From: a virus
Virus record (IMG/VR): IMGVR_UViG_3300043411_001314
Span: 1-64,000 of that record
Length of the DNA stretch: 64,000 bases
Direction: 5' to 3' (one strand)
Part shown: positions 7,775 to 15,166 of the stretch, in pieces
How positions within the stretch are numbered: the stretch's first letter is position 1
Layout: the number at the start of each line of letters is the position of its first letter
Translations under genes and position numbers: made by a program
The notes under the pieces: generated by a model
The model's input: only the letters and a program-made list of their open reading frames with translations
Databases searched by the model: none
What the model was told of the DNA's origin: nothing

Positions 7775-8084
7775 GGATCCAGCTCCTTCGCGGCGTGCTG
7801 CTGCTTGGGGAGGCTGGATCGAACATACGCGCGGGGAGTGACAATGAAGGTAGCCCGGCTTCGGCGCGGTTGCCGCAGCCCCCGACGTTGCGTCGTGGAC
7901 AACCGAGGTCGGCCCGCAGCTTCGCCGCAGCTTCAGGGTCCATGATCAACGAGACCTTAGGGCAGTCTGACCGGTGGGTTGTCCCTGGCATCCTGATCGG
8001 CTCGCCGGGTAGGTCGTAGACGGGTGGCTCATACCGGCACTCGGGGCACGGGATGTAGGAGCCGTCGGGCTGGAGGCCGGTCAC
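7737..8084 (-). CDS. Hypothetical Cys-rich protein, 115 aa
   Basis: GTG start overlapping the upstream stop. The N-terminus reads IPCPECRYEPP and later HRSDCPKVS, then GCGN, consistent with a small zinc-ribbon protein. The last 13 codons overlap the start of the methyltransferase gene. No function known. Confidence 0.5.
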   Translation of the reverse strand: MTGLQPDGSYIPCPECRYEPPVYDLPGEPIRMPGTTHRSDCPKVSLIMDPEAAAKLRADLGCPRRNVGGCGNRAEAGLPSLSLPARMFDPASPSSSTPRRSWIHEVPEVHPDDPA

Positions 8085-8299
8085 GGCAGGGCGGCCCTCA
8101 CCGCAGCGTCCTTGGACTCGAGGAGCTTGCGGAGCGCCACGGACTTCTCCGGGCCTCCGGGGAGGTTCTGGTCAATGTGTTGGGCGAGCTCGCAGAACGG
8201 CCGGCTGACCGCGGCCAGGGCCTCAGGCAGGTGGCCGTACTCGAAGTAGCGCATGATCGGGGTCGCTGCGAGCAGGGATTTCGTGGTTGGGGTTTCCAT
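8081..8299 (-). CDS. Small helical protein, possible Acb2/Tad1-like hairpin
   Basis: The 72-residue product contains MRYFEYGHLPEALAAVSRPF, then CELAQHIDQNLPGGPEK and SVALRKLLESKDAAVRA. This is a very common actinophage protein type. The block GPEKSVALRKLLESKDAAVRA resembles the REKSLAL...LEEA...A core of Acb2/Tad1 hairpin proteins, which sequester cyclic nucleotides of CBASS and Thoeris defence. I chose the ATG at 8299; GTG at 8308 or an earlier start is possible. The defence role is an inference from a short motif and needs a profile search. Confidence 0.6.
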   Translation of the reverse strand: METPTTKSLLAATPIMRYFEYGHLPEALAAVSRPFCELAQHIDQNLPGGPEKSVALRKLLESKDAAVRAALP

Positions 8300-8304
8300 G
8301 GTCG

Positions 8305-8724
8305 TCACCCTATCCCAAACGCCTCGTTGAGTGCTCGGGTGCAACGGCCCCCGATTCCGCGGATCGACTGCTTGTCCTCCTCGCCCAGATCCTCGAACCC
8401 GTCATCCCCGAGGAGGGTCAGGGCCAGCTCGTAGAGGTCGCAGAGGTCGTAGAGCGGGACGGCCACCAGCGGCTCGATGGAGCCACCCTCTGGAGTTTCC
8501 GTAGATGCCTCCAGGTTGTGGGTGTGGCGCCAGTCGATGAGGGCCCTGCCGTAGATCCAGACCAGGGTGACGTTCAGAAGCAGGAGGCCCCATGTCCGCG
8601 TCTGGAGGATGAGGGCCAGCCAGAGGGCCTGGTTGGCCAGACCCACAGCCCAACCCTCCCAGCGCTTCTTGGCCACCAGGTGGAACCCGATGATCGTGAC
8701 GATGGATGTGGCGAGTGAGAGCAT
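8305..8724 (-). CDS. Membrane protein with cytoplasmic tail, 139 aa
   Basis: Residues 1-60 contain two or three hydrophobic stretches (SLATSIVTIIGFHL, NQALWLALIL, WGLLLLNVTLVWIYG); residues 65-139 are soluble and helical. ATGA overlap with the upstream gene. No family recognised; possibly works with the small membrane protein encoded just upstream. Confidence 0.6.
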   Translation of the reverse strand: MLSLATSIVTIIGFHLVAKKRWEGWAVGLANQALWLALILQTRTWGLLLLNVTLVWIYGRALIDWRHTHNLEASTETPEGGSIEPLVAVPLYDLCDLYELALTLLGDDGFEDLGEEDKQSIRGIGGRCTRALNEAFGIG

Positions 8725-8939
8725 CAGGTCTCCTGGCCGTAGTGATGGCTGTGTCTGTGCAGGATTCGGATCGTCCGGTACTGCCAGGCGGTGAAGGCAG
8801 CGGAGAAGGCGAAGTAGACGGCCTGAGGATACTGGCTGGCCGCCAAGGCCAGTAGGGCGGCGATGGCGCAGATGATCGAGGCGGCGACGGCCATCCGCCG
8901 CCATCTCCGGTCCCACTTGGCGGTGGAGAGGGTGCTCAT
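8724..8939 (-). CDS. Small two-helix membrane protein, 71 aa
   Basis: A basic N-terminus (KWDRRWRR) precedes a hydrophobic helix at about 16-35 (MAVAASIICAIAALLALAA) and a second at 39-55 (AVYFAFSAAFTAW), then a His-rich tail (HRHSHHYG). Positive-inside pattern suggests both ends are cytoplasmic. Coupled by overlaps to genes on both sides. Confidence 0.55.
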   Translation of the reverse strand: MSTLSTAKWDRRWRRMAVAASIICAIAALLALAASQYPQAVYFAFSAAFTAWQYRTIRILHRHSHHYGQET

Positions 8940-9217
8940 CGGGCCTGGCCCGTTCGCTCCGGCAGGTCGGTGTGGATGCCAGCGGTATCGGACGAGTACA
9001 CCACCGGGTTCTGCCACCAGTAGGGGTACTGCGGCGCCACTGGCGGGACGACCCAGATCGGTGCCGGCGCTGGAGACACGGGCGGTCCGTCCCAGAGCGT
9101 CCTGACAGCGCGGGCATCCAGGCATCGCTGATGTCGCTTCCGCCAGGGCTCCAGGGCCTCCATGGCGCTGTCGCCGTCGAGCTCGATCTTCGCCCCACAG
9201 GAGCATGTTTCCTTCAT
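8936..9217 (-). CDS. Small Cys-motif protein, 93 aa
   Basis: Begins MKETCSCGAKIE, a CxC zinc-like knuckle, with another Cys at about 31 (HQRCLDAR), giving CxC...HxxC. The C-terminal half is Pro/Trp/Tyr-rich and probably disordered. The start is set by the AAGGAAAGGA ribosome site, which lies directly after the hairpin at 9238-9269. Confidence 0.55.
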   Translation of the reverse strand: MKETCSCGAKIELDGDSAMEALEPWRKRHQRCLDARAVRTLWDGPPVSPAPAPIWVVPPVAPQYPYWWQNPVVYSSDTAGIHTDLPERTGQAR

Positions 9218-9237
9218 GGAAGAATCCTTTCCTTTAT

Positions 9238-9269
9238 GTTCGGTGTTCGGTACCCACCGGACACCGAAC
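9238..9269. promoter_or_regulatory. 14-bp stem hairpin in operon gap
   Basis: GTTCGGTGT at 9238 pairs perfectly with ACACCGAAC ending at 9269; inside it TCGGT pairs with ACCGG (one wobble) around an ACCC loop. It lies in the only sizeable gap of this leftward operon and immediately before the ribosome site of the gene at 8936-9217. There is no U-tract in the transcribed direction, so it looks more like an RNA regulatory hairpin, processing site or operator than a terminator. Confidence 0.55.
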
Positions 9270-9299
9270 ACGAGATGTCCCAGCCATTGAGACAGTTCT

Positions 9300-9581
9300 T
9301 CACAGGTCGTCGTCCCGTTCAGCGAGGGCGGCCAGGGTCCAGAACCCGTCGGGGTCGAGGTCGGCAAGGAGCTCGGGGTCGGCGGGGATCACAGCCACCT
9401 CGACCTCGCGCCGGCCGGCCCACTGGACGACCCGGTTGAGGGCTGAGTACGTCCGGTGTGTTCGACATCTACTCATCAAGGCGACGGCCAGCTCCTCGAT
9501 GACCACGGCGTACAGCGGCCGGTCCAGGAAGACGATCTCGGGCTCGTCGCCGTAGGTGATGGCCCACGTCCATACGGTCAT
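9300..9581 (-). CDS. Hypothetical protein, 93 aa
   Basis: Preceded by GGGGGAGC. A mixed alpha/beta protein (MTVWTWAITYGDEPEIVFLD, RREVEVAVIPADPELLADL). The start overlaps the stop of the small gene upstream. No family recognised. Confidence 0.55.
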   Translation of the reverse strand: MTVWTWAITYGDEPEIVFLDRPLYAVVIEELAVALMSRCRTHRTYSALNRVVQWAGRREVEVAVIPADPELLADLDPDGFWTLAALAERDDDL

Positions 9582-9739
9582 AGAGCTCCCCCCATTGCCA
9601 TCACTTCTTTCTCCTCCAATGCAGCCAAGCATGAAAGTGAGCAGGCGTCCAGGTCTCTTCGTCGACCGCGGCTCCCTCGCTCCAGCACCCAGTGCTGGGA
9701 TCCGTTGATTTCCTGGCGGCAGTTGGAGCATCGTGTCAT
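9578..9739 (-). CDS. 53-aa zinc-knuckle-like protein
   Basis: A very short gene with CSNCRQEI (CxxC) at residues 4-7 and CSLSC (CxxxC) at about 33-37, so four Cys in zinc-finger spacing, with HWVLERG in between. ATGA overlap with the next gene and overlap with the previous one support it. Resembles small zinc proteins common in actinophages. Function unknown. Confidence 0.5.
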   Translation of the reverse strand: MTRCSNCRQEINGSQHWVLERGSRGRRRDLDACSLSCLAALEEKEVMAMGGAL

Positions 9740-10056
9740 GGATCTTCTTTGGTCGAAGCCAGTGTGAGCGGGCCAAGATGCCTGTCGAGGTCGGACTTGA
9801 GCGTGTCCAGCAGGTTGCGATACTCGAGGTGGCGAGCGATGTGTTTTGCGGCTTTGGGGCCGTGCGCTCGGAGCAGGTTGGCGTGGTGTTCATCGGTCGT
9901 TTCCCACCGGGCGTTCGAGGGCGCGTTGGTGATCTGGGCGTCCACGTAACGGGCGAGGACCACGGCCTGGTGGGAGACCATCTCGTCGGACACCACCTTG
10001 ATCGCGTTGCGCAGCACCGCTTCGTGAGTGCGGCGCTCGACCATAACTCCGGTCAT
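9736..10056 (-). CDS. Hypothetical protein, 106 aa
   Basis: Helical, basic and His-rich (for example TTDEHHANLLRAHGPKAAKHIARHLEYRNLL). Overlaps both neighbours by four bases; the ATG at 10044 is an alternative start. No family recognised. Confidence 0.5.
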   Translation of the reverse strand: MTGVMVERRTHEAVLRNAIKVVSDEMVSHQAVVLARYVDAQITNAPSNARWETTDEHHANLLRAHGPKAAKHIARHLEYRNLLDTLKSDLDRHLGPLTLASTKEDP

Positions 10057-10256
10057 TGGGGCTGGGGCCAGAGCTGCTTGATGATGTCCATGATGCCCGC
10101 TACGTCCGCCGTCACGGTCATGGTGTACCCGGACTTCAGGACGACGATCGTGCCCCCCGAGTCGGGGTCTACGTCCAGGGCGGCGAGCTCGGTGTCGTTG
10201 ACGGCGACATCGAATCCGTCCAGGCGCTCCAGGGTGATCATGTGGAAGCCGTCCAT
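10053..10256 (-). CDS. Small FlbD-like beta protein, 67 aa
   Basis: The sequence MITLERLDGFDVAVND followed by DPDSGGTIVVLKSGYTMTV and a C-terminal helix (GIMDIIKQLW) has the layout of FlbD-family proteins (I-x-L-x-R-L-N-G, two strands, PDT-x-I-x-L-x-G, helix). FlbD is a small protein of flagellar operons. The match is by eye and the protein may be a generic small beta fold. It overlaps the upstream gene by 19 bases. Confidence 0.45.
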   Translation of the reverse strand: MDGFHMITLERLDGFDVAVNDTELAALDVDPDSGGTIVVLKSGYTMTVTADVAGIMDIIKQLWPQPQ

Positions 10257-10555
10257 GTTTCCTCCACACCACCTTCCTCGGCCTCGAACGTGAAGTCGAG
10301 CTCGAGCGACCCGTCCTCTTGCCTCGTGAGGTGCACGTTGATCCCGCTGGCAGCCTTGCCTTCGGCCCACGCTAGAGCCTCCTTCGGGTTGAGGCCGGTC
10401 CTCAGCCCGGCACTGGCCAGGACCGCCACCACGCAGGCGTCGACCACCCGGTCAGCTAGGCGGACCTGACCGGTGAGGTGGGCGACGAGGGCCTCGGACA
10501 TATCCGACATGTCTTCGGCGTCGAGTGGGGTCCAGTTGTTGGTGATGGTCGTCAT
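10238..10555 (-). CDS. Hypothetical protein, 105 aa
   Basis: Helical N-terminal two-thirds (EALVAHLTGQVRLADRVVDACVVAVLASAG) and a short acidic beta C-terminus (GSLELDFTFEAEEGG). Coupled to both neighbours. No family recognised. Confidence 0.5.
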   Translation of the reverse strand: MTTITNNWTPLDAEDMSDMSEALVAHLTGQVRLADRVVDACVVAVLASAGLRTGLNPKEALAWAEGKAASGINVHLTRQEDGSLELDFTFEAEEGGVEETWTAST

Positions 10556-10989
10556 GGGGCTTCCTGGGTGAGGTCGAGGTTCTCGATGATGGATGTGGCG
10601 TTTCGCACGGCCGAGGCCATGAAGTTGACCCGAGCTCTGAGACGATTGTTTTCGTTGTGGAGCATCTGGATGGTGGTGGCGTACTCCGGGTCCATGTCCT
10701 CGGGGGCCGGCCAGCGGATCGGGATGGGAGCGTCGAAGGTGGACTCCACGTACCGGAGGCTGTTGTCGTCGCCCGGCAACTGGCCGAGGAACGACACGGT
10801 CTCATCCGACGCCGACTTCGGCTCGGTCGACACCGTGAGCCAAGCCCCGTACATGATGTGGCTCGTCAGGTTGTGGGGGTCGGGTCTCGTGTAGTGGCAG
10901 TACACGACATCACCCGGCTTGACGTGACGTGCCTGGGTGAGGGACACGATGTGGGCAGTGGATTCTCCGCGATCTGGTAGCTCAGCCAT
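10552..10989 (-). CDS. Hypothetical protein, 145 aa
   Basis: Residues 20-80 look like a small beta barrel (KPGDVVYCHYTRP, MYGAWLTVSTEP); the C-terminal 40 residues form a helix with heptad character (TIQMLHNENNRLRARVNFMASAV), probably a coiled-coil dimer. Start chosen at MAELPDRG. No recognised family. Confidence 0.5.
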   Translation of the reverse strand: MAELPDRGESTAHIVSLTQARHVKPGDVVYCHYTRPDPHNLTSHIMYGAWLTVSTEPKSASDETVSFLGQLPGDDNSLRYVESTFDAPIPIRWPAPEDMDPEYATTIQMLHNENNRLRARVNFMASAVRNATSIIENLDLTQEAP

Positions 10990-11506
10990 GGTCACCCTCG
11001 CCGAAGTTGGCCCAGCCGTGCGGGAGGCCCCACTTGTGCATCGCCACACCCACGGCGGCCTCGGCGGTGGTGCTGGGCCAGTTCACCATGGTCATGCTTG
11101 TCGCCTCGTGCTCGCTGAGTACGTGGACGAGCTCGTCGATGAAGTACATCGAGATGGAGTGGCAGCCACTCGCATCGACCACCACGCGACCCAACTTCCC
11201 CATGGCCCGGAGCCCGAGGATCGTCGGGCCGCCGGGGCCTTCCGGGTGCTTGGGGAGGAGGATCGTCAGGAGGTCTGCGTCGTTGGCCGCCGGCTGGCGC
11301 TTCCGGTCGAAGGCGGTCATCTCCCCGTCGACCACGATCACCGCGTGCGGGTAGTACGCGACGTGCCGGCGTGGGCCCATGGAGTTGCTGTACCGGTGGT
11401 CGTCGTCTCGGGCCAGGGAGAAGGTGCCGTTCTCCGCCTGGGTTACCAGGACGGGGGCGTCCCACTGGTTGGTGGTCGGGATGATCTCTACGTCGATGCC
11501 GTTCAC
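10982..11506 (-). CDS. Hypothetical protein, 174 aa
   Basis: Mixed alpha/beta protein of 174 residues with several hydrophobic strands (HAVIVVDGEMTAF, GRVVVDASGCHSI). It overlaps both flanking genes by a few bases. No family is recognised and no membrane segment is seen. Confidence 0.5.
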   Translation of the reverse strand: MNGIDVEIIPTTNQWDAPVLVTQAENGTFSLARDDDHRYSNSMGPRRHVAYYPHAVIVVDGEMTAFDRKRQPAANDADLLTILLPKHPEGPGGPTILGLRAMGKLGRVVVDASGCHSISMYFIDELVHVLSEHEATSMTMVNWPSTTAEAAVGVAMHKWGLPHGWANFGEGDHG

Positions 11507-11745
11507 TTGCTCTCCTCGTTGAGGTCGATGAGTTCTGATGTGGGCAGTACTTCGAAGGTTGCGGTCCAGCAGAGCATCTTGATCTCGATGCTGCCGTTCT
11601 TGGCGATGATGTCGCGCACGTCCTGCCAGGTGAGGGGCTCATCCGAGGCTTCGGCGATTGCCCGGTAGGCCGCTACCTCGGTGCGGCACACGTTGACCAC
11701 GCTGCCGTCTTCGGCGACGATTGCCCAGCCGGCCATCATTGCCAC
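11503..11745 (-). CDS. Hypothetical protein, 80 aa
   Basis: Small protein with an N-terminal hairpin (AGWAIVAEDGSVVNV), a helix (EVAAYRAIAEAS) and a C-terminal acidic tail. Two starts two codons apart (11745 and 11739). No recognised family. Confidence 0.5.
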   Translation of the reverse strand: MAMMAGWAIVAEDGSVVNVCRTEVAAYRAIAEASDEPLTWQDVRDIIAKNGSIEIKMLCWTATFEVLPTSELIDLNEESK

Positions 11746-12023
11746 TCCCCCTCGCGTATCTGATCACGTACCCGGGTGGCCAGGCTGTCGCGCAGGGCTT
11801 GGAGCCGGGCCTTGGTCACCTCGTGCTCGGCTCGCTCGAGCCGTAGGCGTGCCTCGCATGCTATGACCCGTCGAGCCTCGACCTCGGGTGAACGTTCGAC
11901 GATCACCCGTTCGGCCCGCATGCGCCAGGCGACCGCTCGGGCGCGGGCCAGCTTGAGCTCGTTGCGCTGCACCCAGTTCAGGACCATGAGTCCGATGGCA
12001 AGGATTGCCCAAAATGTGGTCAC
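11736..12023 (-). CDS. Membrane-anchored coiled-coil protein, 95 aa
   Basis: One N-terminal membrane helix (TTFWAILAIGLMVLNWV) followed by a long, highly charged Arg/Glu/Ala helix to the C-terminus (about residues 20-90), giving an N-out/C-in or reverse anchored coiled coil. No family recognised. Confidence 0.55.
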   Translation of the reverse strand: MTTFWAILAIGLMVLNWVQRNELKLARARAVAWRMRAERVIVERSPEVEARRVIACEARLRLERAEHEVTKARLQALRDSLATRVRDQIREGEWQ

Positions 12024-12433
12024 CCCGGTCCTCCGTTCGCCAGTTCGAGTAGCACGTCGGCGTGGCAGGGCTGGTCAAGCGGGCACCAGCACGCCAGGTC
12101 ATGACCGCGTAGCTCGGCCTTCACGTCACTTGCGCTGATCCATCCCGAGCCGGTGCGGGGTGACGGGTAGCCCTCCCACGCGAAACCATTGTCGTGGTCG
12201 GTGACCAGGTGGTCCCGAAACGCCCCTCGAAACGCCTTGACCGCGAACTCCGCCGCCGCCGCTTTGTCGAGGAAGAACCACCCTGTGGTGGGGCTCCGAA
12301 CTCCCCAGAACCCATCGCGCGTTTCGATCAGTCGGTAGGGGTTCCCCCACTTCGACGGGCGTGCCACGACGATGGCCCCCTCGGGCTTGCGCCAGCCCTT
12401 GGTGCGACGCAGCTGGATCCGTTGCGGGCTCAC
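12020..12433 (-). CDS. DUF4326 family protein, 137 aa
   Basis: Shows the DUF4326 layout: RRTKGWRKPEGAIVVARPSKWGNPY at the N-terminus and LRGHDLACWCPLDQPCHADVLLELA at the C-terminus with the conserved CWC...CHAD cysteines and histidine. The family is widespread in phages and bacteria and its biochemical role is not established. GTG at 12433 is chosen because it overlaps the upstream stop (GTGA), although the ATG at 12445 is possible. Confidence 0.8.
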   Translation of the reverse strand: MSPQRIQLRRTKGWRKPEGAIVVARPSKWGNPYRLIETRDGFWGVRSPTTGWFFLDKAAAAEFAVKAFRGAFRDHLVTDHDNGFAWEGYPSPRTGSGWISASDVKAELRGHDLACWCPLDQPCHADVLLELANGGPG

Positions 12434-12624
12434 CCTTCCTCCCATTCGATTGTCACCGTCACCAGATCGCCCACCAGTGGGCCGGCTACCCCTGCCTCTG
12501 TTGCCTGCGGCCATCGGATGCCGATGTACTCGTAGGCGGTCCATCCGTCGCCCTCCACCCACTCCATGTCGGATCCCTTGACCGCGACAACAGCCAGATT
12601 CTTGGTCATGCGCTTCGTCATCAC
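12430..12624 (-). CDS. Hypothetical protein, 64 aa
   Basis: Starts MMTKRMTKN and continues as a small beta protein ending in acidic residues (VTVTIEWEEG). Coupled to both neighbours by four-base overlaps. No recognised family. Confidence 0.5.
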   Translation of the reverse strand: MMTKRMTKNLAVVAVKGSDMEWVEGDGWTAYEYIGIRWPQATEAGVAGPLVGDLVTVTIEWEEG

Positions 12625-13136
12625 AGGTCCTTCAGGATCGCAGCGTCACCCTTGGCGGCCCAGAGGGCGGCCTCGAGCTCGGCGACCCGCAGCTTGAGCT
12701 TCTCGGCCTCAGCGACGGCCTCCTGGTGGAGCGCGTAGGGGGCCTTGCCCTCGGGGTTCAGGATGGTGACCGCTACCTGGATGGTCCCCTCGGGGTCGAC
12801 CAGCCTCATCTCGAGGTAGTTGATGGCGTCGGGGTTGTTCGACAGGCTGGCCCGGGCGAGTCCGGCCGCCCACCGAGAGAGGACCTCGGCTGGCTCGACG
12901 GCCATGCCGTCGGGGTCGAGGGCCCACAGCTTGCCGGCGTCGTCGGTGTGGAGTCGGGCGTTCGGGACGTCCTCGGGGTCGAGCTCGGCCCGGGGAGCGT
13001 CGTCGGGGATCTCGAAGCGGAGGGCGGTCATGTTGGTGGTCAGGAACTTGGTGTCCGGCCACATCTGGCCAATCGCCCACATCAGGTTGCCGGCGATGTC
13101 CATAGGGAGGGGGAGTCGGATGAGTACTTCAGTCAT
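12621..13136 (-). CDS. Hypothetical protein, 171 aa
   Basis: Residues 1-130 are mixed alpha/beta with an acidic central loop (DDAPRAELDPEDVPNARLHTDD); residues 135-170 form a coiled coil (HQEAVAEAEKLKLRVAELEAAL). No family recognised. Confidence 0.55.
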   Translation of the reverse strand: MTEVLIRLPLPMDIAGNLMWAIGQMWPDTKFLTTNMTALRFEIPDDAPRAELDPEDVPNARLHTDDAGKLWALDPDGMAVEPAEVLSRWAAGLARASLSNNPDAINYLEMRLVDPEGTIQVAVTILNPEGKAPYALHQEAVAEAEKLKLRVAELEAALWAAKGDAAILKDL

Positions 13137-13143
13137 GGGGGTC

Positions 13144-13362
13144 CTATCTGTTCTTGGGGGGTCGTGTTCCGAGGTGCCAGAGCCCGCAGTTGAGGCACTG
13201 GTAGGCGTGGAGGCCGAGGGGGTGCTTGTTGTTGCGCCTGGCCCGGGAGCGAATCCCCCCGGCCGCGGCTTTGGCTGTGGGCCCGTCCGGGTACTGGAGC
13301 TTGCGCATGCAGGTGATCTGCTGCTTCGCCTTCGCCCGTTTCTTCGAGCCGCGGTGCTTCAT
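13144..13362 (-). CDS. Basic zinc-ribbon-like protein, 72 aa
   Basis: A Lys/Arg-rich N-terminus (MKHRGSKKRAKAKQQITC) with one Cys, and a C-terminal YQCLNCGLWHLG (CxxC plus His). This pattern, KxxY...A...A...R...L...YxCxxCxxWHL, is frequent in actinophage genomes and is probably a nucleic-acid-binding zinc ribbon. The start overlaps the stop of the peptide gene upstream. Confidence 0.65.
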   Translation of the reverse strand: MKHRGSKKRAKAKQQITCMRKLQYPDGPTAKAAAGGIRSRARRNNKHPLGLHAYQCLNCGLWHLGTRPPKNR

Positions 13363-13430
13363 GGGCCTAGTAGCTCTTTGATCACCGCCATCGCTGCGAG
13401 TGCTGCGAGGCACCACGTCTGGCGGGTCAC
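13359..13430 (-). CDS. 23-aa MTRQTWC-family membrane peptide
   Basis: GTG start overlapping the upstream stop and stop overlapping the downstream ATG, so it fits the operon exactly. The peptide starts VTRQTWCLAALAAMAV, one short hydrophobic helix. Near-identical openings occur in the genes at 48823 (56 aa) and 49686 (28 aa); the first ~45 bases are nearly the same as at 48823. It may be a truncated copy of that membrane protein. Confidence 0.45.
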   Translation of the reverse strand: MTRQTWCLAALAAMAVIKELLGP

Positions 13431-13636
13431 GGGGTGGTGTCCTTCGCTCGCCACTCCGCCCAGAAGTTGGCGAGGATCACCCTGCACTCGTCGGCGTCGG
13501 CAAGCTCGGCCTCGGTCGGGTCGTCGGGATCGGCTGCGATCATCCGGGCGAGCGCCTGGGTAGCGTTGTGCTCGTCGAACGGGCGCCACTCGGTGTCGCC
13601 GCACGTGAAGGTGATCTCGTAGGTGATGTCGGTCAT
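13427..13636 (-). CDS. Hypothetical acidic protein, 69 aa
   Basis: Starts with beta strands (ITYEITFTCGDTEW) followed by acidic helices (DPDDPTEAELADADECRVILANFWAEW). ATGA coupling with the upstream gene. No recognised family. Confidence 0.5.
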   Translation of the reverse strand: MTDITYEITFTCGDTEWRPFDEHNATQALARMIAADPDDPTEAELADADECRVILANFWAEWRAKDTTP

Positions 13637-13950
13637 GCGTCCTCCAGGTCGATCTCGACCCCCTGCTGCAGGTCGTTGAGTTTCGCCCCGATGTCGAGGT
13701 CGATCTCCGTCCAGTCCTCGGCTGTCTTCGCCCCCAGTGGCTGGTAGGTGGCGCAGAGGTGGTTCACTTCGTCGGCTGTGAGGTACAGCGGGTACTGGCC
13801 GGGCTGGTTGACGGCCTGGGCTGAGACCCGGGCCTGCTCTGTGAGGTGAAAGGCCCTGGCTGTGGCGAGCTCGGCGCCGAGCCTTCGCACCTCCGCCCGG
13901 AGCTTGCCGTTCTGCTCTGTCAGGATGGCATGCTCGCGCTCCAGTGTCAT
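13633..13950 (-). CDS. Hypothetical protein with N-terminal coiled coil, 105 aa
   Basis: Residues 2-40 form a heptad-rich helix (EREHAILTEQNGKLRAEVRRLGAELA); the C-terminal half is acidic and mixed. Four-base overlaps on both sides. No recognised family. Confidence 0.5.
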   Translation of the reverse strand: MTLEREHAILTEQNGKLRAEVRRLGAELATARAFHLTEQARVSAQAVNQPGQYPLYLTADEVNHLCATYQPLGAKTAEDWTEIDLDIGAKLNDLQQGVEIDLEDA

Positions 13951-14321
13951 GTGCACTCCAAGATGTTGATGATGATCCCGTCGGATCTGGTGGGGTCCAG
14001 CCGCGGTGCCAGGTAGGTGATTGCGTGGACGTACTTGCCGCTGTCGTCGGGGAGAACGCCGGCGGCGACGAAGCCGTCGATGATCCCCTTGGCCGACGGC
14101 GCGATGGCGCCGGGGTCTGGAAGCGGATCCTCGGTGAGGCGGGCCTGGAAGGTGAGCTCGACGAGCTCGAGCTTGGGGATGCCCTTGAGCCGCACGGCTT
14201 GGATGCTGGCGTTCTTCCACTTCTGGCGCTCGCGGTGGGAGGTCATGTAGTGGTTCCGGCGCTCGTGGTTCTCGAGCGTTGGCCGGCCGAGCCAGTCGAT
14301 GGCGAAGGTCCAGGAGGTCAC
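13947..14321 (-). CDS. RusA-like Holliday junction resolvase
   Basis: A 124-residue protein with the RusA layout: an N-terminal strand region, basic RRNHYMTSHRERQKWK, then the catalytic Asp segment DPDPGAIAPSAKGIIDGFVAAGVLPDDSG in which K and the DD pair match the RusA pattern (D...K...D...DD). RusA enzymes are dimeric Mg-dependent nucleases that cut four-way junctions and branched replication intermediates before packaging. The first metal-binding DN pair is not in its usual form, so activity is likely but not certain. Confidence 0.72.
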   Translation of the reverse strand: MTSWTFAIDWLGRPTLENHERRNHYMTSHRERQKWKNASIQAVRLKGIPKLELVELTFQARLTEDPLPDPGAIAPSAKGIIDGFVAAGVLPDDSGKYVHAITYLAPRLDPTRSDGIIINILECT

Positions 14322-15166
14322 GGGTCCTCGCTGAGGACTTCGACTGTGCCGGAGCCGTCCCAGCCGATCGCTGGGTCATGGACGTTCGCCAAGAGAACGC
14401 CGTCGTGGTCCGTGAACGCCAGGCATCCGTCAGCCCCGTAGCGGGTTCCGCCGACCTCAGGGAACCCCACTAGCCGCCTCTGGTCGGCAACGACTTCCCA
14501 CCACGGCACCCGCTCCGTCTCGGGCTCCGGCACGGCCCGGGGAGCACGCACCTCCACCCACGTCCTGTCGGATGCGTTGTCGGAGCCACACACGAACCAC
14601 GGGAAGTCGACGCACGTCCGCACGGCCTCGCCGAGCACGTTCGGCGCCAAGGCGAGCCACGTCGGCACCCCGTCCTCGTCCGTCAGACCGGACAGCACCG
14701 CACCCGGCCACGGCGGGACGGGGGGTGGGGTGGTGCTTTCCGGCCGACCAGCACCCACCCATGCGTCGTATCCGCTGAACAGGCCGCGTCTGGCGTTCGT
14801 TGTCTCCGGTGAATCCCCACCCTCGGACTCGGTGTATCGGCCGATCAGTCGCATGGCGTCCCCAAGGGACGACGGGGTGCGCGTGGGGGGTGGGTCCTCC
14901 GTGTCGCCGTTCAGCATGGCGTCCTCGATCCGGCCCACCACTTCGGGCGTCAACCATTCCGGGGCGGGGGGCTCCTGGTGCCACGTCCACGAGGTGGGGA
15001 TGCGGTAGGTGATGCCAGCGCGAAGCGACCCAGCGAACTGATCGGCCGTCTGGTTGGCCGTCGGGAAGTCCCCCGCCCTGCCCATCGCCCGCACCTCTAC
15101 CCCTGCGGCGACCGCTGCGGCCAACTCGTCGGGGTCGGCGCAGTCACGCCACTCCGGGGCGGTCAC
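14318..15166 (-). CDS. [14 protein letters not shown]-family protein, 282 aa
   Basis: GTG start coupled to the upstream gene. Residues 1-25 ([24 protein letters not shown]) are identical to the start of the protein at 47169 on the + strand, and 74 of the first 75 bases match. The C-terminal part ([20 protein letters not shown] ... [12 protein letters not shown]) also recurs there and in the gene at 49253. Between them is a variable region. It is one of three paralogues in the phage. Function unknown. Confidence 0.65.
   Translation of the reverse strand: MTAPEWRDCADPDELAAAVAAGVEVRAMGRAGDFPTANQTADQFAGSLRAGITYRIPTSWTWHQEPPAPEWLTPEVVGRIEDAMLNGDTEDPPPTRTPSSLGDAMRLIGRYTESEGGDSPETTNARRGLFSGYDAWVGAGRPESTTPPPVPPWPGAVLSGLTDEDGVPTWLALAPNVLGEAVRTCVDFPWFVCGSDNASDRTWVEVRAPRAVPEPETERVPWWEVVADQRRLVGFPEVGGTRYGADGCLAFTDHDGVLLANVHDPAIGWDGSGTVEVLSEDP

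Noticed and set aside
6866-7945. 359-residue open frame on the + strand
   Set aside because: Opposite to the C5 methyltransferase, whose motifs are complete; no ribosome site or homology.
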